Shown: positions 25,036-33,604, counted from the stretch's first letter. The stretch is DNA of 47,584 bases from CAYLHS01 sp964383535 (GCA_964383535.1 CAYLHS010000006.1:1-47584); one strand, 5' to 3'. Program-made: numbers and translations. Notes: generated by a model from the sequence alone, not told the origin.

Positions 25036-26039
25036 GCGCCGTGTTGATCACCGGGGGTGGCGGCGTGGGCAAAACGACGCTGTCGGCAGGCCTCGCGCTA
25101 GCGGCGGCGGATCGAGGTATCAGAACGCTGGTGGTGACGATTGATCCCGCAAAGCGTCTCGCATCGGCACTCGGATTGGACGGTTTGGGGTCGGACCCGA
25201 CCCCCCTCGCTGACAATCTGTGGGGGGCGATGCTCGATGCAACTCGATCGTGGAACGAGATCGCCAGGCGGTATGCCCCACCCGACGTGGGGCCACGACT
25301 GACCGCCAATCCGTTCTTCGAGGCCGCCACCCAGCACTTCCCGGCCTCACAATCGTTCGCAGCCGCGGAGGAGATGACGATCCACATCGAGAGTGGCAAG
25401 TGGGACGTGATCGTGGTCGACACTCCCCCGGCAGCGGGTGGCATGGAGTTCTTCACGTCCCCTGCTCGAATGCGATCCCTGATCGGCGGGCGACTCCTCA
25501 AATGGCTCACCGGTGGTTCACTGCCAGGACGGAGGCTGGTATATCAATTCACGGCGCGTCCCGCGCTGAGGATCGCCGATGCTGCACTCGGGTCTGCGTT
25601 GCTCGAGGCCGTCGCCGATTTCCTCATCGATCTGCGGGCCGCCTACGACGGCATCGCCGAGCGCAGCCGCGAAATCGAACGCAATCTCGCCGCCGCTCAC
25701 AAGGTCGTGGTCACGACCGCAGACCCCGCCCCTCTCAGCGAAGCCACCAAGTTCTTCGAGATCCACAACGGGATCCCCGAGTTCGTCGTCTTCAATCGAG
25801 TCCTCCCGGAGTCGTGGTATCACGCTGCCTCTCCGGCCCCGGCGCCTTTCGGCGACAACCTCGCTCGCTGGGGAACGGAAGCCCATCGTCAGGCGGAAGC
25901 GCGACGCCAGTTCTCGGCCCGATGGCATATCGAACCGGCAACGGTCCCTTGGCAGCCCCAGACACCCAACGACCTCGAGAAACTCGGTCGCTTGATCGAC
26001 GCGGCAGTGGGTCTCGACCTGGACCAGCTGTTCACCTAG
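25032..26039 (+). CDS. ArsA/Get3-like ATPase, second subunit
   Basis: Partner of the preceding ATPase. The 335-residue product starts SAVLITGGGGVGKTTLSAG: the P-loop is intact (GGVGKTT) but the signature Lys two residues earlier is replaced by Gly, as in the second subunit of the mycobacterial pair as I recall it. Further motifs are VVTIDPAKRLASALG, switch II DVIVVDTPPAAGG, and a C-terminal half with FNRVLPESWYH. The loss of the signature Lys in only one subunit fits an asymmetric dimer in which one Lys acts across the interface; that is inference. Confidence 0.85.
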   Translation: MSAVLITGGGGVGKTTLSAGLALAAADRGIRTLVVTIDPAKRLASALGLDGLGSDPTPLADNLWGAMLDATRSWNEIARRYAPPDVGPRLTANPFFEAATQHFPASQSFAAAEEMTIHIESGKWDVIVVDTPPAAGGMEFFTSPARMRSLIGGRLLKWLTGGSLPGRRLVYQFTARPALRIADAALGSALLEAVADFLIDLRAAYDGIAERSREIERNLAAAHKVVVTTADPAPLSEATKFFEIHNGIPEFVVFNRVLPESWYHAASPAPAPFGDNLARWGTEAHRQAEARRQFSARWHIEPATVPWQPQTPNDLEKLGRLIDAAVGLDLDQLFT

Positions 26040-26157
26040 GGCCCCCTTCGGTCGCCCGTCATCCGTCGTCAGGCTTCAGTCAGAACGCGATCTCCCAAAC
26101 TGGCATAGCCTCAGGGGCGACACTCCTACCGACAACCCAAGACCAGAGACGGAGAAC

Positions 26158-26176
26158 GGGCTCCCGACGGGAGCCC
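26158..26176 (-). terminator. Terminator hairpin at the dnaE stop codon
   Basis: GGGCTCCC (26158-26165) and GGGAGCCC (26169-26176) form a perfect 8-bp stem with a 3-nt loop. It overlaps the first base of the dnaE TAG on the minus strand and is followed by the pyrimidine-rich CGTTCTCCGTCTCTGGTCTT. It is the strongest terminator-like structure in the window. Confidence 0.65.
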
Positions 26177-29100
26177 TACGTCACCGCCTTGGCCCCCAGA
26201 AGCTCCCTGAGTTCCGCGTAGAGGGCGCTTCGCGGTTCCACCCGGTACTCGTCCGAGAGCTTCCATACCTTCGGTTCGTTGTCGGACGTCATCTCGAGGA
26301 ACACCGGCGCCGGGCCAGGGTGGTTCGAGAGCACCTGCTGAAGCCGTGTGACCAGATCCGGTGAGATTCGGATCGCAGGCACTCGGAGGCGCACGACCTC
26401 GTCGGAACGGAGTTCGGGTTCGGAGATATCACGTGCGATCACCTTGATGTCATCACCGCGGTGGTCGAGGTGGCCCGTGACGACGACAACGGCGTCCTCT
26501 CGGATCATGGGTCCCGCCAGTGACACGACCCTGGGGAACGCGACCACCTCCACCGACCCTTCCAGATCCTCGAGCTCGAAGAACACCATTGGCTCGCCCT
26601 TGCGTGTGAACCGGCGGTTGATCGACGCCACGAGCCCCCCGACGGTCACCGTCGACGTGTCCTGCATGTCCCACAAGTCGGGAATCGTCGAGGTGACGAC
26701 ACGGTTGAGAAGGTGCTCGACCCCCAGAAGGGGATGGTCCGAGATGAACAGGCCGAGCATCTCTTTCTCGAATCCCAGCCGTACCTTCTTGTCCCATTCG
26801 AGGTTGGGGATGGACGGCTGCGCGGCTTCAACCGGGGACGACCCCCCGCCAAACAACGAGTACTGCCCCATCTCCTCGTTGCGCCTTCGGGTGACCGTCG
26901 CGTCCAGTATCTGCTCGTAGGACAAGATCAGCCCCCGTCGCGTCACTCCCAGACTGTCGAATGCGCCCGCTTTGATCAGCGACTCGATGGTGCGCCGATT
27001 GAGCACCGACAGGTCCACACGATCGACGAAATCGATGAAGTCTCTGAACTCGCCGCCATCCCGTCTCGCATCGACGATCCGCTCCACGACACCTTCTCCG
27101 ACGTTGCGCACGGCCGACATGCCGAAGATGATCCGACCATCCCGCACGGTGAAGTCGAGTTCTGAGCGGTTGATATCCGGGACCACCACCTCGATGCCCT
27201 GGGTCCTGCACTCGCTCAGATACAGCGCGGTCCTGTCCTTGTCCCGTTTCGTAGAGGTGAGCAGGGCAGCGAGGTACTCGGCTGGGTGGTGGGCCTTGAG
27301 CCACGCCGTCTGATAGGCAACGAACCCGTAGGCGGCGCTGTGTGGCTTGTTGAATCCGTACCCGGCGAACGGTTCGATCGCGTCCCACAGCTCCTTGCCG
27401 AGTTGTTCCGTGTTTCCCTGGCCGACGCAGCCCGCCACGAACTTGCTTCGTTCCTTGGCCATGATCGACTTGACCTTCTTGCCCATGGCCTTGCGGAAGT
27501 TGTCCGCCTCCTGCATCGAATACCCGGCGAGTGCTTGGGCGACCTGCATGACCTGTTCCTGGAACACGATGATCCCGTAGGTCGATTCGAGAAATGGCCG
27601 GGTCGCCGGGTGCGGGTACTCCACCGGTTTCCGGCCGTTCTTGCGGTCTGCGTACTCGTAGTGCATGTTGACGCCCATGGGCCCCGGCCGGAACAGAGCG
27701 TTGACGGCGATGATGTCGTCGAAGCTCTCAGGCTGTAGTGCGCGGATGAGGGCTCGCATCGCCGACCCCTCGAGCTGAAACACCCCGATCGTGTCGGCCG
27801 CACGGATCATCTCGAACGTCGCCTCGTCATCGAGGGGAATCGCGTCTATGTCGACCAGTTCTCCCGTCGATTGCTCGATCAGCTCCAACGTCCTCTCGAT
27901 CGTCGAGAGGTTTCGCAGCCCCAGGAAGTCCATCTTCAGCAGACCCAGTTCTTGGACTCCATGCATCTCGTACTGGGTGACGATCTCTGCCCCCTCGCCC
28001 TTCTGTTGGAGGGGCACGAGATTCCACAGCGGTTCAGGCGAGATCACCACTGCAGCGGCATGGATGCTGTCCTGGCGACGGAGGCCCTCGAGACCACGCG
28101 CGGTGTCGATGACCTTGCGAGCGTCGTCCTCCGTGTCGTAAACGGCGCGGAGTTGGGCGGCGTTCGAGAAGAAGTCCCGCAGTGCGTGGTCGGCGCCTTT
28201 GCCTGGATCTTCGAGGCACTGGGTGAGTGACGCTTCGACTCCGAGGATCGCAGGGGGCATCATCTTGGCGATTCGATCACCGAATCCGTACGAGAACCCA
28301 AGCACTCTCGCGGAGTCTCTCAGCGCCTGGCGGCCCTTGATCGTGGAGAATGTGATGACTTGGGCGACGTGATCCGAGCCATAGCGCTCCGCCGCATACC
28401 GAATGACGTCGGATCGGTAGCGCTCGTCGAAGTCCATGTCGATGTCGGGCATCTCCCGACGTCCCGGATTGAGGAATCGTTCGAAGATCAGGCCATACCG
28501 TATCGGGTCCATGTCGGTGATGCGCAGGCAGTACGAGATGATGGAGCCCGCGGCGCTTCCCCGTCCCGGCCCTACCCTGATCCCGTTCTCCCTTGCATAG
28601 CGAATCAGATCCCAGACGATCAGGAAGTAGGCGGGGAAGCCCATCTCCTGGACAATGCGAAGCTCGTGCTCGATGCGCTCAACAACCTCGTCGGGCAGCG
28701 GATCTCCGTACCGCGAAAGGGCACCCTCAAACACCAGGCCCCTCAGATACGAGGCCTCGGTCGTGCCGTCAGGCACCGGGAACTGGGGCAGGAGGATCTC
28801 TCCGAACGTCATGTCGACGTTCGCGCGCTCGGCGATCAGCAGCGTGTTGTCGGTCGCCCCCGGATACTGGTCATCGGGAAACAGCGACCGCATCTCACGA
28901 GAAGTCTTCAGATAGAACTCCTGACCCTCGAACTTGAGCCGGCTCGGCTCATTGATCATCGATCCGGTCTGGATGCAGAGCAGCACGTCGTGGGTATCGG
29001 CCTCGTCGCGCCTCGTGTAGTGGGAATCGTTGGTGGCGAGCAGCGGCGCACCTATCCGGCGTGCGACCTCCACCAGGTCGGGGAGAACACGTCGCTGCGC

Positions 29101-29679
29101 CTCGATTCCATGGTCCTGCAACTCGATGAAGAAGTTCTCTCTACCGAAGATCTCCTGGTATCTGGCCGCGGCGGTCAACGCAGCGTCGAAGTCACGCACC
29201 TGCCCTTGATTGCCTTCTTCCTGCGACGCGTCAGGGGCCAGCATCTGCGCGACTTCGCCACCCAGACACCCTGATCCTGCGATGATCCCTTCGCTGTACT
29301 CGGAAAGCAGGTCGAAGTCCATCCTCGGTTTGTAGTAGTAGCCCTCGAGGTACGACCGACTCACCAGTTTCATCAGGTTGCGATATCCGACGTTGTTCTC
29401 TGCGAGCAGCGTGAGGTGATACCGGATGTTCTTGCTTCTCGGCGGTCGATCGAAACGCGATCCGGGTGTGATGTACGCCTCCACACCGATGATCGGCTTG
29501 ATTCCCTCCTTGCGAGCCGCCTGGTAGAAGTCGACCACACCGTAGAGAACGCCGTGGTCCGTGATCGCGACCGCCGGCTGACCATCCTCATGTGCCGCAC
29601 GCACGACGTCGTGCACCCGCGCTGCGCCATCGAGCATCGAGAATTCGGTGTGTAGGTGCAGGTGTGCGAAACCGTCCAT
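26176..29679 (-). CDS. dnaE: DNA polymerase III alpha subunit, DnaE1 type
   Basis: Replicative polymerase of 1167 residues. The N-terminal PHP domain (about 5-270) retains what looks like a full metal-site set: H8, H10, D17, H42, E67, H88, C138, D218 and H220. The palm has GPGRGSAAGSIISYCL at about 370-385 and the catalytic pair in PDIDMDFDE at 411-419. A helix-hairpin-helix region follows near 780-870, and an OB domain lies at about 1000-1080 (VTVGGLVASINRRFTRKGEP). No intein is present. The intact PHP site suggests built-in proofreading, as in mycobacterial DnaE1. ATG 29679 gives the family N-terminus MDGFAHLHLHTEFS. Confidence 0.97.
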   Translation of the reverse strand: MDGFAHLHLHTEFSMLDGAARVHDVVRAAHEDGQPAVAITDHGVLYGVVDFYQAARKEGIKPIIGVEAYITPGSRFDRPPRSKNIRYHLTLLAENNVGYRNLMKLVSRSYLEGYYYKPRMDFDLLSEYSEGIIAGSGCLGGEVAQMLAPDASQEEGNQGQVRDFDAALTAAARYQEIFGRENFFIELQDHGIEAQRRVLPDLVEVARRIGAPLLATNDSHYTRRDEADTHDVLLCIQTGSMINEPSRLKFEGQEFYLKTSREMRSLFPDDQYPGATDNTLLIAERANVDMTFGEILLPQFPVPDGTTEASYLRGLVFEGALSRYGDPLPDEVVERIEHELRIVQEMGFPAYFLIVWDLIRYARENGIRVGPGRGSAAGSIISYCLRITDMDPIRYGLIFERFLNPGRREMPDIDMDFDERYRSDVIRYAAERYGSDHVAQVITFSTIKGRQALRDSARVLGFSYGFGDRIAKMMPPAILGVEASLTQCLEDPGKGADHALRDFFSNAAQLRAVYDTEDDARKVIDTARGLEGLRRQDSIHAAAVVISPEPLWNLVPLQQKGEGAEIVTQYEMHGVQELGLLKMDFLGLRNLSTIERTLELIEQSTGELVDIDAIPLDDEATFEMIRAADTIGVFQLEGSAMRALIRALQPESFDDIIAVNALFRPGPMGVNMHYEYADRKNGRKPVEYPHPATRPFLESTYGIIVFQEQVMQVAQALAGYSMQEADNFRKAMGKKVKSIMAKERSKFVAGCVGQGNTEQLGKELWDAIEPFAGYGFNKPHSAAYGFVAYQTAWLKAHHPAEYLAALLTSTKRDKDRTALYLSECRTQGIEVVVPDINRSELDFTVRDGRIIFGMSAVRNVGEGVVERIVDARRDGGEFRDFIDFVDRVDLSVLNRRTIESLIKAGAFDSLGVTRRGLILSYEQILDATVTRRRNEEMGQYSLFGGGSSPVEAAQPSIPNLEWDKKVRLGFEKEMLGLFISDHPLLGVEHLLNRVVTSTIPDLWDMQDTSTVTVGGLVASINRRFTRKGEPMVFFELEDLEGSVEVVAFPRVVSLAGPMIREDAVVVVTGHLDHRGDDIKVIARDISEPELRSDEVVRLRVPAIRISPDLVTRLQQVLSNHPGPAPVFLEMTSDNEPKVWKLSDEYRVEPRSALYAELRELLGAKAVT

Positions 29680-29691
29680 CGAGAACTACAT

Positions 29692-29707
29692 GAGTGGGAT
29701 TCGAACC
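29692..29707 (-). other. 16-nt tRNA T-arm fragment upstream of dnaE
   Basis: On the minus strand GGTTCGAATCCCACTC is identical to bases 13112-13127 of the tRNA-Leu gene. The rest of a tRNA cloverleaf is absent on either side. It may be a relic of a tRNA gene or an integration site, or chance convergence on the T-loop consensus. Confidence 0.35.
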
Positions 29708-29743
29708 ATACCAGCCAAGACCGTTCCCGGCCCGATCGGTGGG

Positions 29744-29749
29744 TAGCAT
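29744..29749 (+). promoter_or_regulatory. -10 box ahead of the pfk operon
   Basis: TAGCAT; transcription would start near 29756, giving a leader of about 20 nt before the small upstream ORF. Confidence 0.4.
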
Positions 29750-29776
29750 GGTGAACTCACGGTGCAAGGAGTGTGC

Positions 29777-29908
29777 GTGAACGCGAACCTCTCCATTCCT
29801 GTGTGCGATCACCGCAGGAGCTTCAGGACCACGATGAGTCACAGCCGCGCAGTGGCAGACGTCGCCGTGCAGGTCCACCACTCCATCGACGTCAACGAGA
29901 AGGGATGA
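29777..29908 (+). CDS. Possible 43-residue small protein or leader peptide upstream of pfk
   Basis: A GTG-initiated frame preceded by AAGGAG with 5-nt spacing, a good Shine-Dalgarno match. It encodes 43 residues (VNANLSIPVCDHRRSF at the start, SIDVNEKG at the end) and stops with a TGA that overlaps an ATG two codons before the chosen pfk start. The composition is His/Val/Arg-rich with no clear domain. It could be a small protein or a translated leader coupling to the first phosphofructokinase. Real but unproven. Confidence 0.4.
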   Translation: MNANLSIPVCDHRRSFRTTMSHSRAVADVAVQVHHSIDVNEKG

Positions 29909-29910
29909 CC

Positions 29911-31059
29911 ATGCGAATCGGTATTCTCACCGGCGGAGGAGACGTCCCCGGTCTGAACCCGTGCATCAAAGCGGTCGTAGACCGAGTCAGTGACGAGGGC
30001 CACGAGGTCATCGGTATTCGGAGAGGCTGGGCAGGGCTGCTCGACGTCAATCTCGACGAGCCGGGAGGGCTCTCCCGTCACATGATTCCACTCGACAGGT
30101 CGAGGGTGAGGACGGTCGACCGAACAGGCGGGACGTTCCTTCATACGTCACGCACGAACCCCGGCAAGGTCCCGTCGGGCGACGTGCCGGCATTCCTCTC
30201 CGATCTCGCTGAAGGCGATGGACCGCACGATTTCACACCGCACGTGCTCGATGTGATCGAGGCACAAGGAATTGACGTTCTCATCCCCATCGGTGGTGAC
30301 GATACGTTGTCGTACGGCCTGCGGTTGCACGACGAGGGCGTCCCCGTCATCGCGATCCCGAAAACGATGGACAACGACGTGCACGGCACCGACTATTGCA
30401 TCGGTTTCTCGACGGCCGTGACGAGAGGCGTCCAGTTCATCCACAACCTCCGCACGTCGGCGGGGTCGCACGAACGGTTGGCGGTCGTGGAGTTGTTCGG
30501 ACGCTACAGCGGGGAAACCTCCCTCATCACGGCCTACCTCGCGGGTGTCGACAGGGCAATCATCTCCGAAGTGCCGTTCGATGTCGACAAGCTCGCAGGA
30601 TTGCTCCTGGAGGATCGTCGAAGGAACCCAAGCAACTACGCGATGATGACGATCTCCGAGGGGGCAACCATCATGGGCGGTGACATGGTGCTCTCTGGTG
30701 ACGCCGACATGTTCGGCCACCGCAAGCTCGGAGGCATCGGCGCGCTCACCGGCGAACTCCTCAAGGAGAGGACGGACCTCGGAATCGTCTATCAGCAGGT
30801 CGGCTACCTCATGCGATCCGGAAACCCGGACTCGCTGGATCTGATGGTCGCCACGAACTACGCAGTCATGGCGGCAGATCTGGCACTCGAAGGCGCATCC
30901 GGTCGCATGGTCGCGCTACGAGGTGGCACCTACACGAGTGTGCCGATCAGTGTCACCCGAGAGGGCGTCAAGCGGGTCGATATCGAGGAGTTGTACAATG
31001 CCGACGCCTACCGACCAAAGGTTCGGCACGTGTCCGGCAAACCGATGTTTCTGTACTGA
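29911..31059 (+). CDS. pfp: 6-phosphofructokinase, predicted PPi-dependent type
   Basis: Phosphofructokinase superfamily enzyme of 382 residues. The donor-site motif is GGDD at 128-131, where ATP-dependent enzymes have GGDG, followed by PKTMDND at 150-156 with the Lys seen in PPi-dependent enzymes. The PPi signature thus predicts fructose 6-phosphate phosphorylation with pyrophosphate, reversible. The usual MGR is replaced by ELFGRYSGE, so the family branch is unusual. ATG 29911 is chosen for AGAAGGG about 6 nt upstream; ATG 29905 adds two residues. The stop shares a base with the next pfk ATG. Confidence 0.82.
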   Translation: MRIGILTGGGDVPGLNPCIKAVVDRVSDEGHEVIGIRRGWAGLLDVNLDEPGGLSRHMIPLDRSRVRTVDRTGGTFLHTSRTNPGKVPSGDVPAFLSDLAEGDGPHDFTPHVLDVIEAQGIDVLIPIGGDDTLSYGLRLHDEGVPVIAIPKTMDNDVHGTDYCIGFSTAVTRGVQFIHNLRTSAGSHERLAVVELFGRYSGETSLITAYLAGVDRAIISEVPFDVDKLAGLLLEDRRRNPSNYAMMTISEGATIMGGDMVLSGDADMFGHRKLGGIGALTGELLKERTDLGIVYQQVGYLMRSGNPDSLDLMVATNYAVMAADLALEGASGRMVALRGGTYTSVPISVTREGVKRVDIEELYNADAYRPKVRHVSGKPMFLY

Positions 31060-32084
31060 TGGACGTTCTCGGCATTCTCACCGCGGGTGGAGACTGCCCG
31101 GGCCTCAACGCCGTTATCAGGGCCGTCGTCGCGAGAGCCACACTCACACATGGCGCAGAAGTCGTTGGCATCCTCAATGGATGGGAAGGCCTGATGCAGG
31201 GCAAGGTCGTTCCCCTCGATCGTGACGCCGTGCGTGGCATCCTCCAGCGCGGTGGCACCATCCTCGGCTCATCCCGGATGGACCCGTACGTCCACGGCGA
31301 TGGCTACGACAGTGTTGCGCGGACGGTGCGAGACAACGGTCTCGACGGCTTGATCGTCGTGGGGGGTGACGGCACGCTCGCGTCGGCGCTTCGACTCTCG
31401 GAAGAGGGCCTCAAGGTCATCGGGGTCCCGAAGACGATCGACAACGACATCAATGCGACGGACACGACGTTCGGCTTCAACACCGCTGTCGAGATCGCGA
31501 CCGAAGCGATCGACCGGATCACGACGACCGCCGAGGCCCACCATCGCATCATGCTCGTCGAGGTCATGGGGCGGACTCGCGGATGGATCGCCGCCTACTC
31601 GGGCATCGCATCGGGCGCCGACGCCATCTTGATCCCCGAGGTCAAGTGCGATCTCGCGGCATGCGCCGACATCATCAGAGCCAGACACCGGCGGGGACAC
31701 CGATACTCGGTCGTCGTGGTCGCAGAGGGCGTAGAGCCACCCTCGTCCAATGCAGGTCGTGGTCAGATCGATGCATTCGGTTTCGAGCGGTTCGGCGGGG
31801 TCGCGTATCAGATCGCACCCATCCTCGAAGAGATGACGGGATTCGAGACCCGTGTGACGGTGCTCGGACACATCCAGCGGGGAGGAACACCGACCGCGTA
31901 CGACCGCGTATTGGGCACCCGTTTCGGTGTCGGGGCTGCGGACTTCGCCGCCGAGGGCAGGTGGGGGACCATGGTCGCCATCCGAGGGCGGGAGATCGTC
32001 TCGGTCACCCTGGAAGAAGCCTGCGCAAGCACCCGAGGCGTCGACGAGACGCTGTTCGACACGGCCAGGGTGTTCTGGGGATAG
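31059..32084 (+). CDS. pfkA: 6-phosphofructokinase, predicted ATP-dependent (group III) type
   Basis: Second phosphofructokinase of 341 residues, directly coupled to the first (TGATG). Here the donor-site motif is GGDG at 102-105, the ATP-type residue, together with PKTIDND at 124-130; the G-then-K combination is that of actinobacterial group III ATP-PFKs. The substrate loop VEVMGRTRGW and the C-terminal GHIQRGGTPTAYDR are canonical. Having a GGDD and a GGDG enzyme side by side suggests that the cell can phosphorylate fructose 6-phosphate with either donor. This is predicted from residues only. Confidence 0.9.
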   Translation: MDVLGILTAGGDCPGLNAVIRAVVARATLTHGAEVVGILNGWEGLMQGKVVPLDRDAVRGILQRGGTILGSSRMDPYVHGDGYDSVARTVRDNGLDGLIVVGGDGTLASALRLSEEGLKVIGVPKTIDNDINATDTTFGFNTAVEIATEAIDRITTTAEAHHRIMLVEVMGRTRGWIAAYSGIASGADAILIPEVKCDLAACADIIRARHRRGHRYSVVVVAEGVEPPSSNAGRGQIDAFGFERFGGVAYQIAPILEEMTGFETRVTVLGHIQRGGTPTAYDRVLGTRFGVGAADFAAEGRWGTMVAIRGREIVSVTLEEACASTRGVDETLFDTARVFWG

Positions 32085-32116
32085 GGAGAGGGCTCCCAAC
32101 CGAAGCCTGTGCCTGA

Positions 32117-32131
32117 TATCTCGTACCTCGT
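32117..32131. repeat. Dispersed repeat, permuted copy TATCTCGTACCTCGT
   Basis: Circularly permuted form of the 15-mer at 8248 and 19564, between the pfk operon and rluD. The rest of that 129-bp gap has CCCGG-rich inverted sequence (32176-32202) that may terminate the convergent genes. Confidence 0.5.
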
Positions 32132-32213
32132 CCCGCGCATGCCGGAAGAGGGTGCGTTCGGCGAGCGCGGAATCCCGGACCCGGGAAGTCCGTCCCCGGG
32201 GAACCGGTGGTCA

Positions 32214-33137
32214 TCAGCTGTCGGCTGTCAGCTGCTCGACGGTCCCTGTGTCTGACTCGCCGAGTTCTTCGAGCACGTCGCGGAGTTCGCCGGGCAGTGG
32301 GGACGTCACGGTGACCTCTTCACCGCTCGCGGGGTGCGTGAACGACAGCTCCGTGGCATGCAACCACAGGCGCTCGGCAGGGCGTCCCCCATACATGGTG
32401 TCTCCCACGACCGGATGGTCGATCGATGCCATGTGCACCCTGATCTGATGCGTCCGACCGGTTTCGAGCCGAACCTCGAGGAGGCTCGTACCTGATCCCT
32501 CCCATGAAGCAATCCGTCGGTAGTGCGTCCGTGCCGGCTTGCCGTCGCGCTGGAGGGCCCGCCGTCTCGGATTGCGGGAGTCGCGCCCGATTGGCGCGTC
32601 GACCGTTCCGGCGGGCAGTGAGAACAGCCCGTCGACGAGAGCGAGGTAGGTCCTCTTGACGGATCGCCGTGCCATCGCATCGGCCAGCGACCGGTAGGCA
32701 TCCTCGGTCAGTGCCACGACGAGCAAACCCGAAGTGTCGCGATCGAGGCGATGCACGATCCCCCACCGGTCCTCCGTCCCGACGCCTTCGAGCTGCGGCC
32801 ATCGATGAAGTAGACCGGCGGCGAGGGTCCCCGTCCTGACACCCGCGCCGGGATGGACGACGACACCGGACGGTTTGTCGACGACCGCGACGACTCCGTC
32901 TTCGAAACGAACGTCGAAAGAGATCTCCTCGGGTTCGAGGACCGGTTCGACGGGGAGCCGAACCAGGATGTCCTCCCCGCCCTCCACTCGATCCTTCGGC
33001 GTCATGGCGCTTCCGTCGACGAGCACGTCTCCCGATTCGACCAGTGTCCTTGCCACTCGTCTGCTGAGCCCGGTGAGGAGCGAAACCACCTTGTCGAGGC
33101 GTTCGCCTGCGAGCTCCGGCCCGATCCGCGTGTTCAC
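32214..33137 (-). CDS. rluD: RluD-type 23S rRNA pseudouridine synthase
   Basis: RNA-modifying enzyme of 307 residues. An N-terminal S4 domain (about 10-55, ERLDKVVSLLTGLSRRVA) precedes the catalytic domain with HRLDRDTSGLLVVA, where D134 is the predicted nucleophile, and later RTHQIRVHMASI. The C-terminus ends EQLTADS, encoded by a repetitive CAGCTGTCGGCTGTCAGCTG tract. It overlaps lspA (ATGA) in a traR-lspA-rluD operon, a common bacterial pairing. Confidence 0.94.
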   Translation of the reverse strand: MNTRIGPELAGERLDKVVSLLTGLSRRVARTLVESGDVLVDGSAMTPKDRVEGGEDILVRLPVEPVLEPEEISFDVRFEDGVVAVVDKPSGVVVHPGAGVRTGTLAAGLLHRWPQLEGVGTEDRWGIVHRLDRDTSGLLVVALTEDAYRSLADAMARRSVKRTYLALVDGLFSLPAGTVDAPIGRDSRNPRRRALQRDGKPARTHYRRIASWEGSGTSLLEVRLETGRTHQIRVHMASIDHPVVGDTMYGGRPAERLWLHATELSFTHPASGEEVTVTSPLPGELRDVLEELGESDTGTVEQLTADS

Positions 33138-33604
33138 GATCGTCGGGCGCTGGCGATCAGCAACAGGATCACTCCCATCGTGATCGATGCGTCAGCGACG
33201 TTGAACGTCGCAAAGAACGACGGTTCGATCCAGTCGACCACTCTTCCGTTCAAGAAACCGCTTCCCCGAGCGAACCTGTCGACGAGGTTCCCCACGGCTC
33301 CCCCAAGAACCAAACCCAATGTGATCGACTGCCACCACGATTCCGAGGATCGAAGCGCGAAGAGGATGACCACGACCGCGATGATGATCGCGATGACGAG
33401 GATGGTGCCGGCATTCTGGAACATGCTGAACGCAACGCCCTGATTCTCATACACCTTGAGTCGCAACACGCCAGGGATGACGTCGATCGCGGTCCCGGGA
33501 GGTATCGAGTGCAGCGCCCAGGCTTTCGTGATCTGATCGAAGGCGACCACGACTGCTGCAACGAGCAGCGCGACCGCCTTGTGTTTCAACGTCTGGCTGC
33601 GCAC
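33134..33604 (-). CDS. lspA: Lipoprotein signal peptidase
   Basis: Signal peptidase II, the aspartyl protease that cleaves prolipoproteins in the membrane. About 156 residues with four hydrophobic helices. The family motifs are present: AFDQITKAWAL near the N-terminus, NQGVAFSMF, GNLVDRF (first catalytic Asp) and FNVADASITMG (second). The start is unclear: GTG at 33604 is listed; a GTG at 33613 and a TTG at 33589 that overlaps the traR stop are alternatives. It overlaps rluD by 4 bp. Confidence 0.9.
   Translation of the reverse strand: MRSQTLKHKAVALLVAAVVVAFDQITKAWALHSIPPGTAIDVIPGVLRLKVYENQGVAFSMFQNAGTILVIAIIIAVVVILFALRSSESWWQSITLGLVLGGAVGNLVDRFARGSGFLNGRVVDWIEPSFFATFNVADASITMGVILLLIASARRS

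Noticed and set aside
24187..26039. Arsenite pump ATPase operon
   Set aside because: The paired architecture fits the Get3-like mycobacterial locus, the arsenite-binding cysteines are not evident and no arsB, arsR or arsC gene is nearby.
29692..29776. A tRNA gene on the minus strand upstream of dnaE
   Set aside because: Only the T arm resembles a tRNA; no D arm, anticodon stem or matching acceptor stem can be drawn.
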